Shown here: positions 26,090 to 34,275 of the stretch, in pieces | Position numbering within the stretch: position 1 is the first letter of the stretch | How the letters are laid out: each line of letters starts with the position of its first letter | Source of the DNA: Pelagibius litoralis | Lineage (GTDB): Bacteria; Pseudomonadota; Alphaproteobacteria; Kiloniellales; Kiloniellaceae | NCBI RefSeq assembly: GCF_011683915.1 | Contig: NZ_JAAQPH010000020.1 | Location: 39,734-103,733, forward strand | Reading direction: 5' to 3' | DNA: 64,000 nucleotides | Program-made: the position numbers and the translations under genes | The notes under the pieces: model-generated | What the model was told of the DNA's origin: nothing | The model's database searches: none | The model's input: the letters and a program-made list of their open reading frames with translations, nothing else

Positions 26090-26197
26090 CACCAATGCTA
26101 TTCCGAAACCGTCATATCCACTGATTTGTTACTTCAACACTCGGCGTTAGTCTTGCTACATCGGTGACTACGTCCTGCGATAGGAAAGCAACGATAG

Positions 26198-27334
26198 ATG
26201 GCCGAGCTTTTTTCTCCATTTACACTGCGTGATATCACATTCAAAAACCGCATCGCCGTTTCACCCATGAGCCAGTACCGGGCAAGGGACGGCCATGCCA
26301 ATGGATGGCACGTGGTGCACCTTGGCCGCTTTGCCATGGGCGGTGCGGGATTGGTGTACGCTGAGGCTACAGCCGTCGAACCAAATGGACGAAGAACACA
26401 CGGCGATCTTGGGCTCTGGCAGGACGCGCAGATAGACGATCTGATACCCATCACCGAGTTTATACGCCAAGAGGGTTCAATCCCTGGCATCCAGCTTGGC
26501 CATGCCGGCCGGAAGGCATCCGAGCGCCGGCCTTGGCACGGGGAAACGCCCGTTGACGATGAAGATGTCTCTCAACGAAATGAGGCGCCATGGAAGGCAA
26601 TTGCACCTTCGCCAATTCCCTATGCGGACGGTTGGCCGGCACCTGCGGAGATGTCGGAGGTAGATATTGAGCAGGTAATCGCTTCATTTGGTGAGGCTGC
26701 AAAACGCTCACAAGAAGCAGGGTTTAAGATCATTGAGGTCTATGCGGCCCACGGGTTTCTGGTTCATCAATTCTTATCCCCCATTGCCAATCAGCGCATG
26801 GATAGGTGGGGTGGAAGTAACGAAAACCGCAGGCGGTTTGCCGTGGAAGTGGCAAAGTCCATTCGGGCGAACTGGCCGGAAGCATACCCACTCGCGTTCC
26901 GCCTTTCGGCAACCGATTGGCTTGAAGACGGGATAGAGGTGGAAGACGCGGTGGAGACTGCAAAAGCGCTCAAGGCGGCGGGTGTCGACATGATTGATTG
27001 CTCAACCGGCGGCATTGGCGGAAAGGAACGGCCGCGTCGGATGATCATTGAGCAGGGCTTTCAAGTACCTTTTGCCGAACGGATCCGAGAAGACACTGAT
27101 GTTGCGACCATGGCGGTCGGCTTCCTGTGGGATGCGAAGGTTTGCGAAGACCTCCTCCACACCGGCAAGGCCGACATGATCGCTTTGGCCAGAGAATTTC
27201 TTGACGATCCGAACTGGCCACTGCATGCGGCAAAGGAACTCGGCTCAAATGAAAACTATGCAATGTGGCCGATTGAATCAGGCTGGTGGCTGATGAAGCG
27301 AGAACGTCTCTTGAACAAACTTGGTATCCGATGA
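26198..27334 (+). CDS. Old Yellow Enzyme family flavin oxidoreductase, altered active site
   Basis: A 378-aa FMN-dependent (beta/alpha)8-barrel of the YqjM/NamA subgroup; these enzymes reduce activated C=C bonds with NAD(P)H. The FMN-contact motif near residue 23 is SPMSQY where YqjM has SPMCQY, so the redox-modulating Cys is Ser. The substrate-binding HxxHGY is YAAHGFL: the first His is Tyr and the presumed proton donor Tyr is Phe, while the second His is kept. Further FMN contacts (AVGF, DMIALAREFLDDPNWPLH) are intact. GC content is lower than in the neighbours, and the gene lies between palindromic repeats and a transposase remnant, suggesting transfer. Substrate unknown; it could be a lyase or demethylase rather than an ene-reductase. 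Confidence 0.85.
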   Translation: MAELFSPFTLRDITFKNRIAVSPMSQYRARDGHANGWHVVHLGRFAMGGAGLVYAEATAVEPNGRRTHGDLGLWQDAQIDDLIPITEFIRQEGSIPGIQLGHAGRKASERRPWHGETPVDDEDVSQRNEAPWKAIAPSPIPYADGWPAPAEMSEVDIEQVIASFGEAAKRSQEAGFKIIEVYAAHGFLVHQFLSPIANQRMDRWGGSNENRRRFAVEVAKSIRANWPEAYPLAFRLSATDWLEDGIEVEDAVETAKALKAAGVDMIDCSTGGIGGKERPRRMIIEQGFQVPFAERIREDTDVATMAVGFLWDAKVCEDLLHTGKADMIALAREFLDDPNWPLHAAKELGSNENYAMWPIESGWWLMKRERLLNKLGIR

Positions 27335-27447
27335 ACTCAAGCAGTTATTGTTTCCGCCCGATCTGTCTCAAAGTCGATTTTGTTGAAAAACTCGTTCGGA
27401 TGCTGAGCGATTTGAGGATCTGCTGATTCGGTAAGCCGGGTTGCCGG

Positions 27448-27600
27448 TCAGGTTGCTGCGGCGAGCTGAGGCATTGGAATCAGCTTTGCCAGCTCCCTGA
27501 GTTTCCGGCCGGTCGCTGCAAGGAGGAACTCATCGTGAGCCCCTTAGGGTCCTCGTAATCGCAGACGACCGAGATGCAGGACGCGCTGGCCTGTCAGCCA
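27448..27600 (-). pseudogene. Transposase remnant (C-terminus, frameshifted)
   Basis: Read on the minus strand this encodes SVVCDYEDPKG and then, one frame over, AHDEFLLAATGRKLRELAKL ending PMPQLAAAT and a stop at 27448. The pattern of a short basic helix rich in LRKLAKL at the end is typical of IS5/IS1182-like DDE transposases. There is a frameshift near the run GGGG around 27541-27545, and no upstream part of the gene is present. It is a decayed insertion sequence end between the Old Yellow Enzyme and kinase genes. Confidence 0.5.
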
Positions 27601-27608
27601 AACGCCTT

Positions 27609-29051
27609 CTAGCTCGCCTTCTTGGCCGCCGGCTGGGCGCTGCTTTGCGCCACCGGCAGGACGAGGCGGAACAGCGTGCCCTCGCCGTTGGACTGTTCCA
27701 TGCGCACGTCGCCGCCGTGGGCGCGCATGATGTCATGGGCGATCGACAGGCCCAGGCCGCTGCCCCCCTCGCGGGTCGACCCGGTGAAGGGCTTGAAGAG
27801 ATGCGGCTTGGCCTCTTCGGGCATGCCGGGGCCGTTGTCCTCGACATCGATGACCAGATAGTCACGCACCGGGCGCGCGGCGATGCGGACTTCGGTGGCG
27901 CCGGCCTCCAGCGCATTGCGTCCGAGATTGGAGAACACGCGGTAGAGCTGCTCGCGGTCGGCCTCGATGGAAAAGCCGCGCTCGACCTCGTTCAGCCAGC
28001 CGGCGCGGCCGACGCCGACGCCGGCCAGACCTTCGCGCACCTCGGTCATCAGGTCGCGCAGATCAAAGCGGTTGAGATCCAGATGCGCCGGCCCCTCACG
28101 GGTGAACTGCAGGGTCTGGGCGCAGAGATGCAGGGCCCGGTCGATGGCACCCACCAGGGTGGGCGCCATGGAACGCACCGCCGGGTCGCCGCTGCGCGCC
28201 AGGCGGTCGGAAATCAGGCTGGCGGTCGCCAGAATGTTGCGCAGATCGTGATTGACCTTGGTGACCGCGGCGCCGAGGGCGGCCAGACGGGTCTTCTGCA
28301 GCAGCGCGGCGCGCAGCCCCTCCTGCATGGTCACCAGCTCGCGCTGTGCGATGCCGATCTCATCGCTGCGCTCCGTGGAGGTGAGGCCGCCGGCCGCCAC
28401 CTCCGGGTTCTCCCGAAAGGCCGCCATGCTGGCGGTGATGCGCCGCATCGGCCGGACCATCAGAAGATGCAGGCTGAGATACACCAGGGCCGCGGTGAAA
28501 ATCGAGATGACCAGCGAGAGGTTGAGGATGCGGTATGAGAAATCCAGCATGTCGCGGCGCATCGGCGCCTCGTCCAACACGACCTCGACCTCCACCGCGG
28601 GGTCCTTCGGCGATGGCCCGATGATCCGCAGCAGGCGGTTTTCCTGTGCCGCCAGGGCAACGACCGCATCGCGGATCAGGCCAAAGAAGCTTGCCTGACT
28701 GAGATCATAGGTCGCGTCGATAGCCTCCGGCCCCTCGACCATCAGCATCAGCTTGCCTTGATCGGGTTTTTTCAGGGCGACCATATAGGCGCCGACATGC
28801 TGCAGCAGCTCGGCCTCCAGGTCTTTGCTGACCATGTTGTCCGGTGTTGCTTCCAGGGCCAGGATCGACAGATGGGCGGCCGCCAGCCGCTCCTGCAGAT
28901 AGACCAGCCGCATGCGGCCAATGGAGGGCGCATAGATCAGCACTTCGGCAATCATCACGAAGACGATCGTCAACAGCAGCAGCTTGGCCGAGAGGCTCTT
29001 GATGAGGGGGGGCAGGCGAAGGCTGTTCCCCGGTGCTTTATGGCCCAACAT
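27609..29051 (-). CDS. Membrane sensor histidine kinase
   Basis: A 480-aa two-component kinase. A transmembrane segment lies at about 19-40, a periplasmic sensor domain follows, and a second membrane segment (LSLVISIFTAALVYLSLHLL) precedes a HAMP domain that starts MVRPMRRITASMAAFRENPE. The H-box is VNHDLRNILA near residue 268, with His as the phosphorylation site, in an unusual HDLRN rather than HELRT form. The ATPase part has NALEAG near 380, DVEDNGPGMP, and GSGLGLSIAHDI near 430. No response regulator adjoins it, so its partner must be elsewhere. The start used is ATG 29051; TTG 29057 is possible. Signal unknown. Confidence 0.9.
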   Translation of the reverse strand: MLGHKAPGNSLRLPPLIKSLSAKLLLLTIVFVMIAEVLIYAPSIGRMRLVYLQERLAAAHLSILALEATPDNMVSKDLEAELLQHVGAYMVALKKPDQGKLMLMVEGPEAIDATYDLSQASFFGLIRDAVVALAAQENRLLRIIGPSPKDPAVEVEVVLDEAPMRRDMLDFSYRILNLSLVISIFTAALVYLSLHLLMVRPMRRITASMAAFRENPEVAAGGLTSTERSDEIGIAQRELVTMQEGLRAALLQKTRLAALGAAVTKVNHDLRNILATASLISDRLARSGDPAVRSMAPTLVGAIDRALHLCAQTLQFTREGPAHLDLNRFDLRDLMTEVREGLAGVGVGRAGWLNEVERGFSIEADREQLYRVFSNLGRNALEAGATEVRIAARPVRDYLVIDVEDNGPGMPEEAKPHLFKPFTGSTREGGSGLGLSIAHDIMRAHGGDVRMEQSNGEGTLFRLVLPVAQSSAQPAAKKAS

Positions 29052-29271
29052 AACCAAGGCTTATAGCACGCTTGCGGGACGGGCGGGACTCCGGCCCGAT
29101 GGCAAAAGGACCAAGTCAAACAGGTCCGGAAACGGTGTGGGGCGCGGGGCCAACACAGGGTCAGCAATGGGAACGGCGATCAGGAAAGGCGCGGGTGCGC
29201 CCGCCCCCGGGCCGGAAGGCCGGGCCATGGGAAGACGGGCGCACCTGCGGATAGGCGCTGTCAATGCAGCC

Positions 29272-29541
29272 TTAGTTGCTCTTGGCGGCGCAAGGATTGC
29301 AGGGATTCTTGGGCGCACAAGGATTGCAGGGGTTCGCCGCTGCACAGGGATTGCAGGGGTTGCAGGGATTGCAGGCTGCCTTCTTCTTCACCGCACAGGG
29401 GCTGCAGGCGTTCGCCGCGCAAGGGTTACAGGCGGCAATCTGCACCGAGGTGTCGGCGGCGTTGGCCGCGGCAAGCGGCAGAGCCACCGCACCGGCGGAA
29501 ACAGTGGCAACGCTCAGCGCAACAAGGGTTTTCTTCAGCAT
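29272..29541 (-). CDS. Exported CNPC-repeat cysteine-rich small protein
   Basis: An 89-aa protein. Residues 1-28 are a signal peptide ([13 protein letters not shown]..., ending LAAANA). The mature 60 residues carry 12 cysteines, nearly all as Cys-Asn-Pro-Cys or Asn-Pro-Cys units, with short Ala/Lys linkers. The regular two-residue spacing of Cys would suit metal binding (copper, zinc) or disulfide networks in the periplasm. I know of similar short NPC-rich proteins in Rhodospirillales only as hypothetical, and no function is established. The gene is alone. A perfect 7-bp stem hairpin lies in its leader (29577-29596). The coding repeats are built from tandem GCAAGGATTGCAGGG-like DNA units. Confidence 0.75.
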   Translation of the reverse strand: MLKKTLVALSVATVSAGAVALPLAAANAADTSVQIAACNPCAANACSPCAVKKKAACNPCNPCNPCAAANPCNPCAPKNPCNPCAAKSN

Positions 29542-29576
29542 CGTGATTAAGCCTCCAAGCTTGATCGATCTGTTAC

Positions 29577-29596
29577 GGCGCCCGCCAGTGGGCGCC
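29577..29596 (-). promoter_or_regulatory. Leader hairpin of the CNPC gene
   Basis: GGCGCCC-GCCAGT-GGGCGCC is a perfect seven-pair stem with a six-base loop, 36 bases upstream of the CNPC gene start. Role unknown; it could affect mRNA stability or be a binding site. Confidence 0.4.
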
Positions 29597-29707
29597 CTCC
29601 GATCCGGCGGGCCGCCGATTGGGGCCGTGATCTGCCGGTGAAGAGAGAATGGTAAGATGCGCGATCAAACACGAATCACGCTCCGGCGATCTGCTTCAAC
29701 TTTCTGT

Positions 29708-29741
29708 GAAAAATGGCCCCATCCGGGTCACAACCGGGCCT
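29708..29741 (-). terminator. Probable terminator after the TVP38 gene
   Basis: On the minus strand, AGGCCCGG and CCCGGATGGGGCC form an imperfect GC-rich stem followed by ATTTTTC, just after the TVP38 stop codon. Confidence 0.55.
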
Positions 29742-29758
29742 AAAGACCAGCAAAACCC

Positions 29759-30493
29759 TCAGTTCTTCTTGCGGTCCTTCATCTTCTTGTAGATCACCGG
29801 GATGATCGCCAGAACCGCCAGGCCCAGGATCGGGGCCAGGAACTGCGGTTGGAAGATGGTGCCCAGGTCCGGAACCTCGCCACGGTCGAAGATGGCCCCC
29901 AGGCCGTTACCCACCAGGGCATAGACGAAACTGCCCGGAATGATGCCGAAGAAGGTGGCGATGAAATAGGTGCGCAGCGTGACCCCCAGGAAGGCCGGTA
30001 CCAGATTGACGACGAAGAAGGGGAACAGCGGCACCAGGCGAAGCAGCAGCAGATAGTTGAAGGCGTTCTCGCGAAAGCCCGCCTCCATCTTCTGGATCGC
30101 CGGCCCGGCCTTGGCCCGCAGAAGGTCGGCAAAGGCGTAGCGCGCCGCCAGAAACAGGGCGCAGGCCCCCAGACTGGCGCCGATCACCACATAAACCGTG
30201 CCGAAGAGGGGGCCGAAGAGGAAACCCGCGGTAATGGTCAGGATCGCCCCGCCGGGGATGGAAAAAGCCGCCACCAGCGCATAGAGCCCGATAAACCCGA
30301 ACCCGGCGACAATGCCGTAGCGGGCGACAAGGTCGAGCAGATAGGCCCTGTTTTCCCTTAATACGTCGAAACTGACGTACTTGTGCCAGCCAAGCAGGAA
30401 AAAGGCCCCGAGCCCCGCGATCAGGATGAGGAGCGGCACCAGGCGCCCGAAGGAAATCCCCTTCTTGGCGCTGTCTTGGCTGGGTTCGGTCAT
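29759..30493 (-). CDS. TVP38/TMEM64 family membrane protein
   Basis: A 244-aa inner-membrane protein of the DedA/VTT superfamily. Hydrophobic segments include LVPLLILIAGLGAFFLLGW near residue 18-36, YALVAAFSIPGGAILTITAG, YVVIGASLGACALFLAARYA, and APILGLAVLAIIPVIY near the end. The family motif appears as FLFGPLFGTVYVVIGAS and RLVPLFPFFVVNLVPAFLGV. Members are proposed lipid scramblases or transporters; no bacterial function is settled. The ATG 30493 was chosen since it follows AGGAG by five bases; the frame extends to 30796, but that part is unlike protein. Followed by a terminator-like hairpin. Confidence 0.88.
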   Translation of the reverse strand: MTEPSQDSAKKGISFGRLVPLLILIAGLGAFFLLGWHKYVSFDVLRENRAYLLDLVARYGIVAGFGFIGLYALVAAFSIPGGAILTITAGFLFGPLFGTVYVVIGASLGACALFLAARYAFADLLRAKAGPAIQKMEAGFRENAFNYLLLLRLVPLFPFFVVNLVPAFLGVTLRTYFIATFFGIIPGSFVYALVGNGLGAIFDRGEVPDLGTIFQPQFLAPILGLAVLAIIPVIYKKMKDRKKN

Positions 30494-30828
30494 AGGAGTC
30501 CTCTGAAAATTCCGCCCGGCATGCGGATCATGGTTAACACACAGCTGGTCCAACCCCCTTCGCGGCCTGCAATGCGGGGCCCGCAACCTGTGGCCTGCGG
30601 CGTGGCGAAAGGGACCGCTGGAGAACGGCGCAAAACCGAACATGTCAGCGGTTTTAGCGCCTGTACGCCCCCCCGACCAGTCACCAAGGTGTGAGGCCGC
30701 GGGGGCCGGCCGGGCCGGAACCTTGAAAAGAAAGCTCGGGCATGATGCTTGCGGTCGTTGACAGGACCGAGGCCCGCCCCTATACAGCCCCGTCAAATCA
30801 AGAGTCAGCCTGATATTGGAGAGTTACC
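30494..30828. other. Divergent promoter region between TVP38 and rpmH
   Basis: About 335 bases without a gene. The right end holds the near-consensus rpmH promoter (30758-30786). The left part should carry the TVP38 promoter reading left, which I cannot place by eye. No DnaA-box cluster was noticed. Confidence 0.6.
30758..30786 (+). promoter_or_regulatory. Sigma-70 promoter of the rpmH operon
   Basis: TTGACA at 30758-30763 and TATACA at 30781-30786 are separated by exactly 17 bases, near the ideal vegetative promoter, and lie 42 bases before the rpmH GTG start. This should drive rpmH-rnpA and probably the genes after it. Confidence 0.85.
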
Positions 30829-30963
30829 GTGAAGCGCACCTATCAGCCTAGTGTGCTGGTCCGCAAGCGCCGCCACGGGTTCCGCGCACGCAAGGGAACC
30901 GTTGGCGGGCGTCGCGTACTTGCTCGTCGGCGCGCCAAAGGCCGCAAACGCCTTTCCGCCTAG
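30829..30963 (+). CDS. rpmH: 50S ribosomal protein L34
   Basis: A 44-aa, very basic ribosomal protein, begun at GTG 30829: [20 protein letters not shown], then [20 protein letters not shown] and RLSA. L34 lies near the peptide exit tunnel of the large subunit. The GAGAG just before the GTG is the ribosome site. It heads the classical rpmH-rnpA-yidD-yidC group, with rnpA starting six bases after its stop. Confidence 0.98.
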   Translation: MKRTYQPSVLVRKRRHGFRARKGTVGGRRVLARRRAKGRKRLSA

Positions 30964-30969
30964 GGTGTC

Positions 30970-31410
30970 ATGATGCCGACCGTCGGGCGGCTCAAGACAC
31001 GGCCTCAATTTCTAAAGGTCGCGGCGGCCAAGCATAAATGGGCCGCCCCGGGGCTTGTCCTGCAAGCAGCAAGGCGTCAGTGCGGCGAAAGCCGGGCGGC
31101 GCCTGATCTGCCTGAAAAACTGTCTGAAGCGCCGGATGAGCCGGCGGTGAGGATTGGCTTCACAGTCACCCGCAGGGTCGGCAACGCCGTGGTCCGCAAC
31201 CGTGCCAAACGCCGCCTGCGGGCAGCCGCGGCGGAGGTATTTCCGCAGTTCGGCCTCAGCGGGACGGATTACGTGGTGATCGGGCGCCTCGGCACCCTGA
31301 AGCGGCCTTACGGGGCGCTGCTCAAGGATCTGGAGCAGGCGATCGTCAAGCTGAACCGCAGGACCGCCGGCAAGGGTGCCGCACAAGAGTCCAAGGGAGG
31401 CATCACATGA
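30970..31410 (+). CDS. rnpA: Ribonuclease P protein component
   Basis: A 146-aa RNase P protein, which assists the M1 RNA ribozyme in maturing tRNA 5' ends. The RNR signature is present as [18 protein letters not shown], and the N-terminal [20 protein letters not shown] is typical. An insertion of about 25 residues between the first strands ([20 protein letters not shown]) makes it longer than E. coli RnpA (119 aa). There are two consecutive ATG codons (30970, 30973). Its stop overlaps the yidD start as ATGA. Confidence 0.95.
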   Translation: MMPTVGRLKTRPQFLKVAAAKHKWAAPGLVLQAARRQCGESRAAPDLPEKLSEAPDEPAVRIGFTVTRRVGNAVVRNRAKRRLRAAAAEVFPQFGLSGTDYVVIGRLGTLKRPYGALLKDLEQAIVKLNRRTAGKGAAQESKGGIT

Positions 31411-31718
31411 AGGCCGTCAGCCTTTTGTTGCTGGTCCTGATCCGGGGCTACCAGCTGCTGGTTTCCCCCTTTTTCCCGCCCGCCTGCCGCTATCTGCCGA
31501 CCTGCTCCGACTATGCCCGTCAGGCCGTCTCCACCCACGGGCCGCTGCGCGGTTCCTGGCTGGCCGGGCGGCGCCTGCTGCGCTGCCACCCTTGGGCCGG
31601 TTGGGGCTACGATCCGGTGCCGGAGAAGAAATCGGCCCGCAAATCGACGGGAAAATCCACCGCCGGGCTTGGCCTTTGCCCGGATTGTCGCCATCTAGAC
31701 CACCAATCGGGCCGTTGA
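31407..31718 (+). CDS. yidD: Membrane protein insertion efficiency factor YidD
   Basis: A 103-aa small protein. The conserved core [20 protein letters not shown], then [20 protein letters not shown] and [13 protein letters not shown], is diagnostic. YidD helps YidC to insert inner-membrane proteins, and the gene lies directly before yidC. It overlaps rnpA by four bases, so coupled translation is likely. The 25-residue tail is longer than in E. coli and carries a CPDC motif of unknown meaning. Confidence 0.95.
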   Translation: MKAVSLLLLVLIRGYQLLVSPFFPPACRYLPTCSDYARQAVSTHGPLRGSWLAGRRLLRCHPWAGWGYDPVPEKKSARKSTGKSTAGLGLCPDCRHLDHQSGR

Positions 31719-31748
31719 GGGCCCATCCCTGGGAGCCAATCAAGTCTT

Positions 31749-33533
31749 ATGGAACAGCGTAATCTCCTCCTGGCGATCGTTCTCTCGGTGGTCATTCTCT
31801 TTGGCTTCAACTACCTGTTCCCGCAGCAGTCCCCGCCGCCGCAGACCGAAACCGGCGTTTCCGGCGAAAGCAGCATCCCTTCGGGAGACAGCGGCAGCAT
31901 CCCGTCGATTCCCGGCGCGCCGAGCGACGCCGCCGCCTCGGCCGGCGAAACCCGCGCCGATGCGATCGGGATCAGCCCCCGGGTGTCGATCGAGAGCCCG
32001 CGGCTGCGCGGCTCCGTCGCCCTGCGTGGCGGCCTCATCGACGACCTGATCCTGACCCAGTTCCGCGAGACGCTGGCAGACGACAGCCCGGAGATTACCC
32101 TGCTGTCGCCGCGCGGCTCGGCCAATCCCTACTTCTCACGCTTCGGCTGGTCCTCGCCCGGCAATGCGGTGGCGGTGCCCGACGAAAACAGCCTCTGGGA
32201 GACCACCGGCGGTCCGCTGGCGGTCGACAGGCCGGTTACCCTGCGCTGGAACAACGGCGCCGGCGTGACCTTTGAGCAGGTCCTTGCCGTCGACGAGGAA
32301 TACCTCTTCACCGTGACCCAGCGGGTGACGAACGACAGCGGCGCGGCGGTGGAGCTGCTGCCCTACGGCCTGATCGCGCGCACCGGCATCCCCGACATCG
32401 AAGGCTTCTACATCCTGCACGAAGGCCCGCTGGGCGTGTTCAACGAGACCCTCAGCGAGCATTCCTACGAAGGCGACCTGAAGGACGAATACGAGGGCCA
32501 GCCGGTCGAGATCAAGAACGACACCACCGGTGGCTGGCTCGGCATCACCGACAAGTACTGGCTGACCGCCCTGGTGCCGGATCAGCAGCTGCCGGTGAAG
32601 ACCCGCATCCGCTACAATCAGAGCAGCGGGGGCGACGAATTCCAGACCGACTTCCTCTACGCCTCGGCCACGGTTCAGTCCGGCGCCAGCAACGAGATCA
32701 CCAGCCGCCTTTTCGCCGGCGCCAAGGAAGTGCCGATCCTGCAGGCCTACGAGGAAGAGTTCGGCATCGTGAATTTCGACCTCGCGGTCGACTTCGGCTA
32801 CTTCTGGTTCCTGACCAAGCCGCTGTTCCAGGCGCTGCACTGGCTGAACGCCCAGGTCGGCAACTTCGGCATCGCCATTCTGCTGCTGACCGTCGGCGTC
32901 AAGTTGGTGTTCTTCCCGCTGGCCAACAAGTCCTACAAATCGATGGCCAAGATGCGCAAGCTGCAGCCGGAGATGCTGGAACTGCGCGAGCGCTTCAGCG
33001 AGGACAAGCAGCGCCTCAATCAGGAAATGATGGCGCTCTACAAGCGCGAGGGCGCCAACCCGCTGTCGGGCTGCCTGCCGATCCTGATTCAGATCCCGGT
33101 GTTCTTCGCGCTCTACAAGGTGATGTTCGTCACCATCGAGATGCGCCATGCCCCCTTCTTCGGCTGGATCCACGACCTCTCGGCATCGGACCCGACCACC
33201 ATCCTGAACGGCTTCGGCCTGTTGCCCTGGGGTGCGCCGGAGCTGGGCCTGCTCAACCTTCTGAACATCGGCATCTGGCCGCTGCTGATGGGGATTTCCA
33301 TGTTCCTGCAGCAGAAGCTGAACCCCCAGCCCCCCGATCCGGTGCAGGCCAAGATCTTCCTGATGATGCCGATCATGTTCACCTTCCTGCTGGCGACCTT
33401 CCCGGCCGGCCTGGTGGTCTACTGGACCTGGAACAACATTCTCTCCATGGCCCAGCAGGCGTTCATCATGAAGCGTGCCGGCGTGCCGCTGGGCAGCGGC
33501 AAAGCGAAAACGCCGAGCAACCCGAGCACCTGA
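31749..33533 (+). CDS. yidC: Membrane protein insertase YidC
   Basis: A 594-aa inner-membrane insertase acting with and without SecYEG. An N-terminal membrane segment (LLLAIVLSVVILFGFNYLF, residues 5-23) is followed by a Pro/Ser-rich linker, a large periplasmic beta-supersandwich domain (about 75-345), and the conserved C-terminal five-helix core starting near residue 355. This core includes VKLVFFPLANKSYKSMAKMR, the amphipathic coiled hairpin (QPEMLELRERFSEDKQRLNQ), and NPLSGCLPILIQIPVFFALY. Length suits a Gram-negative YidC. Followed by ysxC after 28 bases. Confidence 0.98.
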   Translation: MEQRNLLLAIVLSVVILFGFNYLFPQQSPPPQTETGVSGESSIPSGDSGSIPSIPGAPSDAAASAGETRADAIGISPRVSIESPRLRGSVALRGGLIDDLILTQFRETLADDSPEITLLSPRGSANPYFSRFGWSSPGNAVAVPDENSLWETTGGPLAVDRPVTLRWNNGAGVTFEQVLAVDEEYLFTVTQRVTNDSGAAVELLPYGLIARTGIPDIEGFYILHEGPLGVFNETLSEHSYEGDLKDEYEGQPVEIKNDTTGGWLGITDKYWLTALVPDQQLPVKTRIRYNQSSGGDEFQTDFLYASATVQSGASNEITSRLFAGAKEVPILQAYEEEFGIVNFDLAVDFGYFWFLTKPLFQALHWLNAQVGNFGIAILLLTVGVKLVFFPLANKSYKSMAKMRKLQPEMLELRERFSEDKQRLNQEMMALYKREGANPLSGCLPILIQIPVFFALYKVMFVTIEMRHAPFFGWIHDLSASDPTTILNGFGLLPWGAPELGLLNLLNIGIWPLLMGISMFLQQKLNPQPPDPVQAKIFLMMPIMFTFLLATFPAGLVVYWTWNNILSMAQQAFIMKRAGVPLGSGKAKTPSNPST

Positions 33534-33561
33534 AGAGGCCAGGCCAGCCGGCCGAAATGCG

Positions 33562-34233
33562 ATGACAGAGAAATCCAGCCCCGCAGCGGATGCAGCAGAG
33601 GCCGCCGCCCTGGAGGCGGGGCGCCTGCTGTTTTCGCGTGAGTGTCTCTTCCTGGTCTCGGCGGCCGATGAAAAGCAACTGCCCAGCTTCGCCCTGAGCG
33701 AGGTGGCTTTCGCCGGCCGCTCCAACGTCGGCAAGTCGAGCCTGGTGAACGCGCTGACCGGGCGCAAGACCCTGGCCCGCACCTCCAACACCCCGGGCCG
33801 CACCCGCCTGCTGAACTTCTTCGAACTGGGGGAGCGGCTGATCCTGGTGGATCTGCCGGGCTATGGTTACGCCCGGGCTTCCAAAACCGATATTGCACAG
33901 TGGAGCAAACTCACCCGCGGCTACCTGAAGGGCCGCGCCCAACTGCGCCGGGTCTGCCTGCTGATCGATTCGCGCCATGGCCTGAAGGCCAGCGACAAGC
34001 AGGTGATGGACGAGCTGGATCTGGCGGCGGTTTCCTATCAGGTGATCCTGACCAAGGCCGACAAGATGAAGGCGGGGGCCTTGGCCCGCATGGTCGAGGA
34101 AACCGGCAAGGCGCTGGCCAAGCGCCCCGCAGCCCATCCGGACTGTCTGGTGACCTCGGCCGAAAAAGGCACCGGCATCGACAGCCTGCGCGCCGCCCTG
34201 GCGGCCCTGGCCGAACCGCCCGCCGCAGAGTAA
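33562..34233 (+). CDS. ysxC: Ribosome biogenesis GTPase YsxC/EngB
   Basis: A 223-aa GTPase of the TRAFAC class required for large-subunit assembly. The P-loop is AGRSNVGKSSLVNALTG (G1), followed by the threonine of the switch region (SNTPGRTRLLNFF, G2), DLPGYGYA (G3), LTKADK (G4) and TSAEKGTG (G5), all intact. The ATG 33562 was chosen because the earlier frame overlaps the end of yidC. Part of the rpmH-yidC-ysxC-argB run, an arrangement common in alphaproteobacteria. Confidence 0.96.
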   Translation: MTEKSSPAADAAEAAALEAGRLLFSRECLFLVSAADEKQLPSFALSEVAFAGRSNVGKSSLVNALTGRKTLARTSNTPGRTRLLNFFELGERLILVDLPGYGYARASKTDIAQWSKLTRGYLKGRAQLRRVCLLIDSRHGLKASDKQVMDELDLAAVSYQVILTKADKMKAGALARMVEETGKALAKRPAAHPDCLVTSAEKGTGIDSLRAALAALAEPPAAE

Positions 34234-34275
34234 ACTGACGTTGGCCCCTGTGGATTCGGGGCGGGGGTTTAAGGC

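Larger units (their letters stand above)
25751..26197. other. Gene-free region carrying two palindromic repeats
   Basis: About 450 bases between rlmI and the Old Yellow Enzyme gene. No gene is seen. It contains two adjacent imperfect palindromes, 25951-26012 and 26020-26089, which look like dispersed alphaproteobacterial intergenic repeats. Confidence 0.6.

Noticed and set aside
29272..29541. Short GCAAGGATTGCAGGG repeats as a CRISPR array
   Set aside because: They are in frame inside one ORF, of irregular length, with no spacers.
30494..30970. Chromosome origin next to rpmH
   Set aside because: No dnaA gene or DnaA-box cluster seen; rpmH is not a reliable origin marker in alphaproteobacteria.
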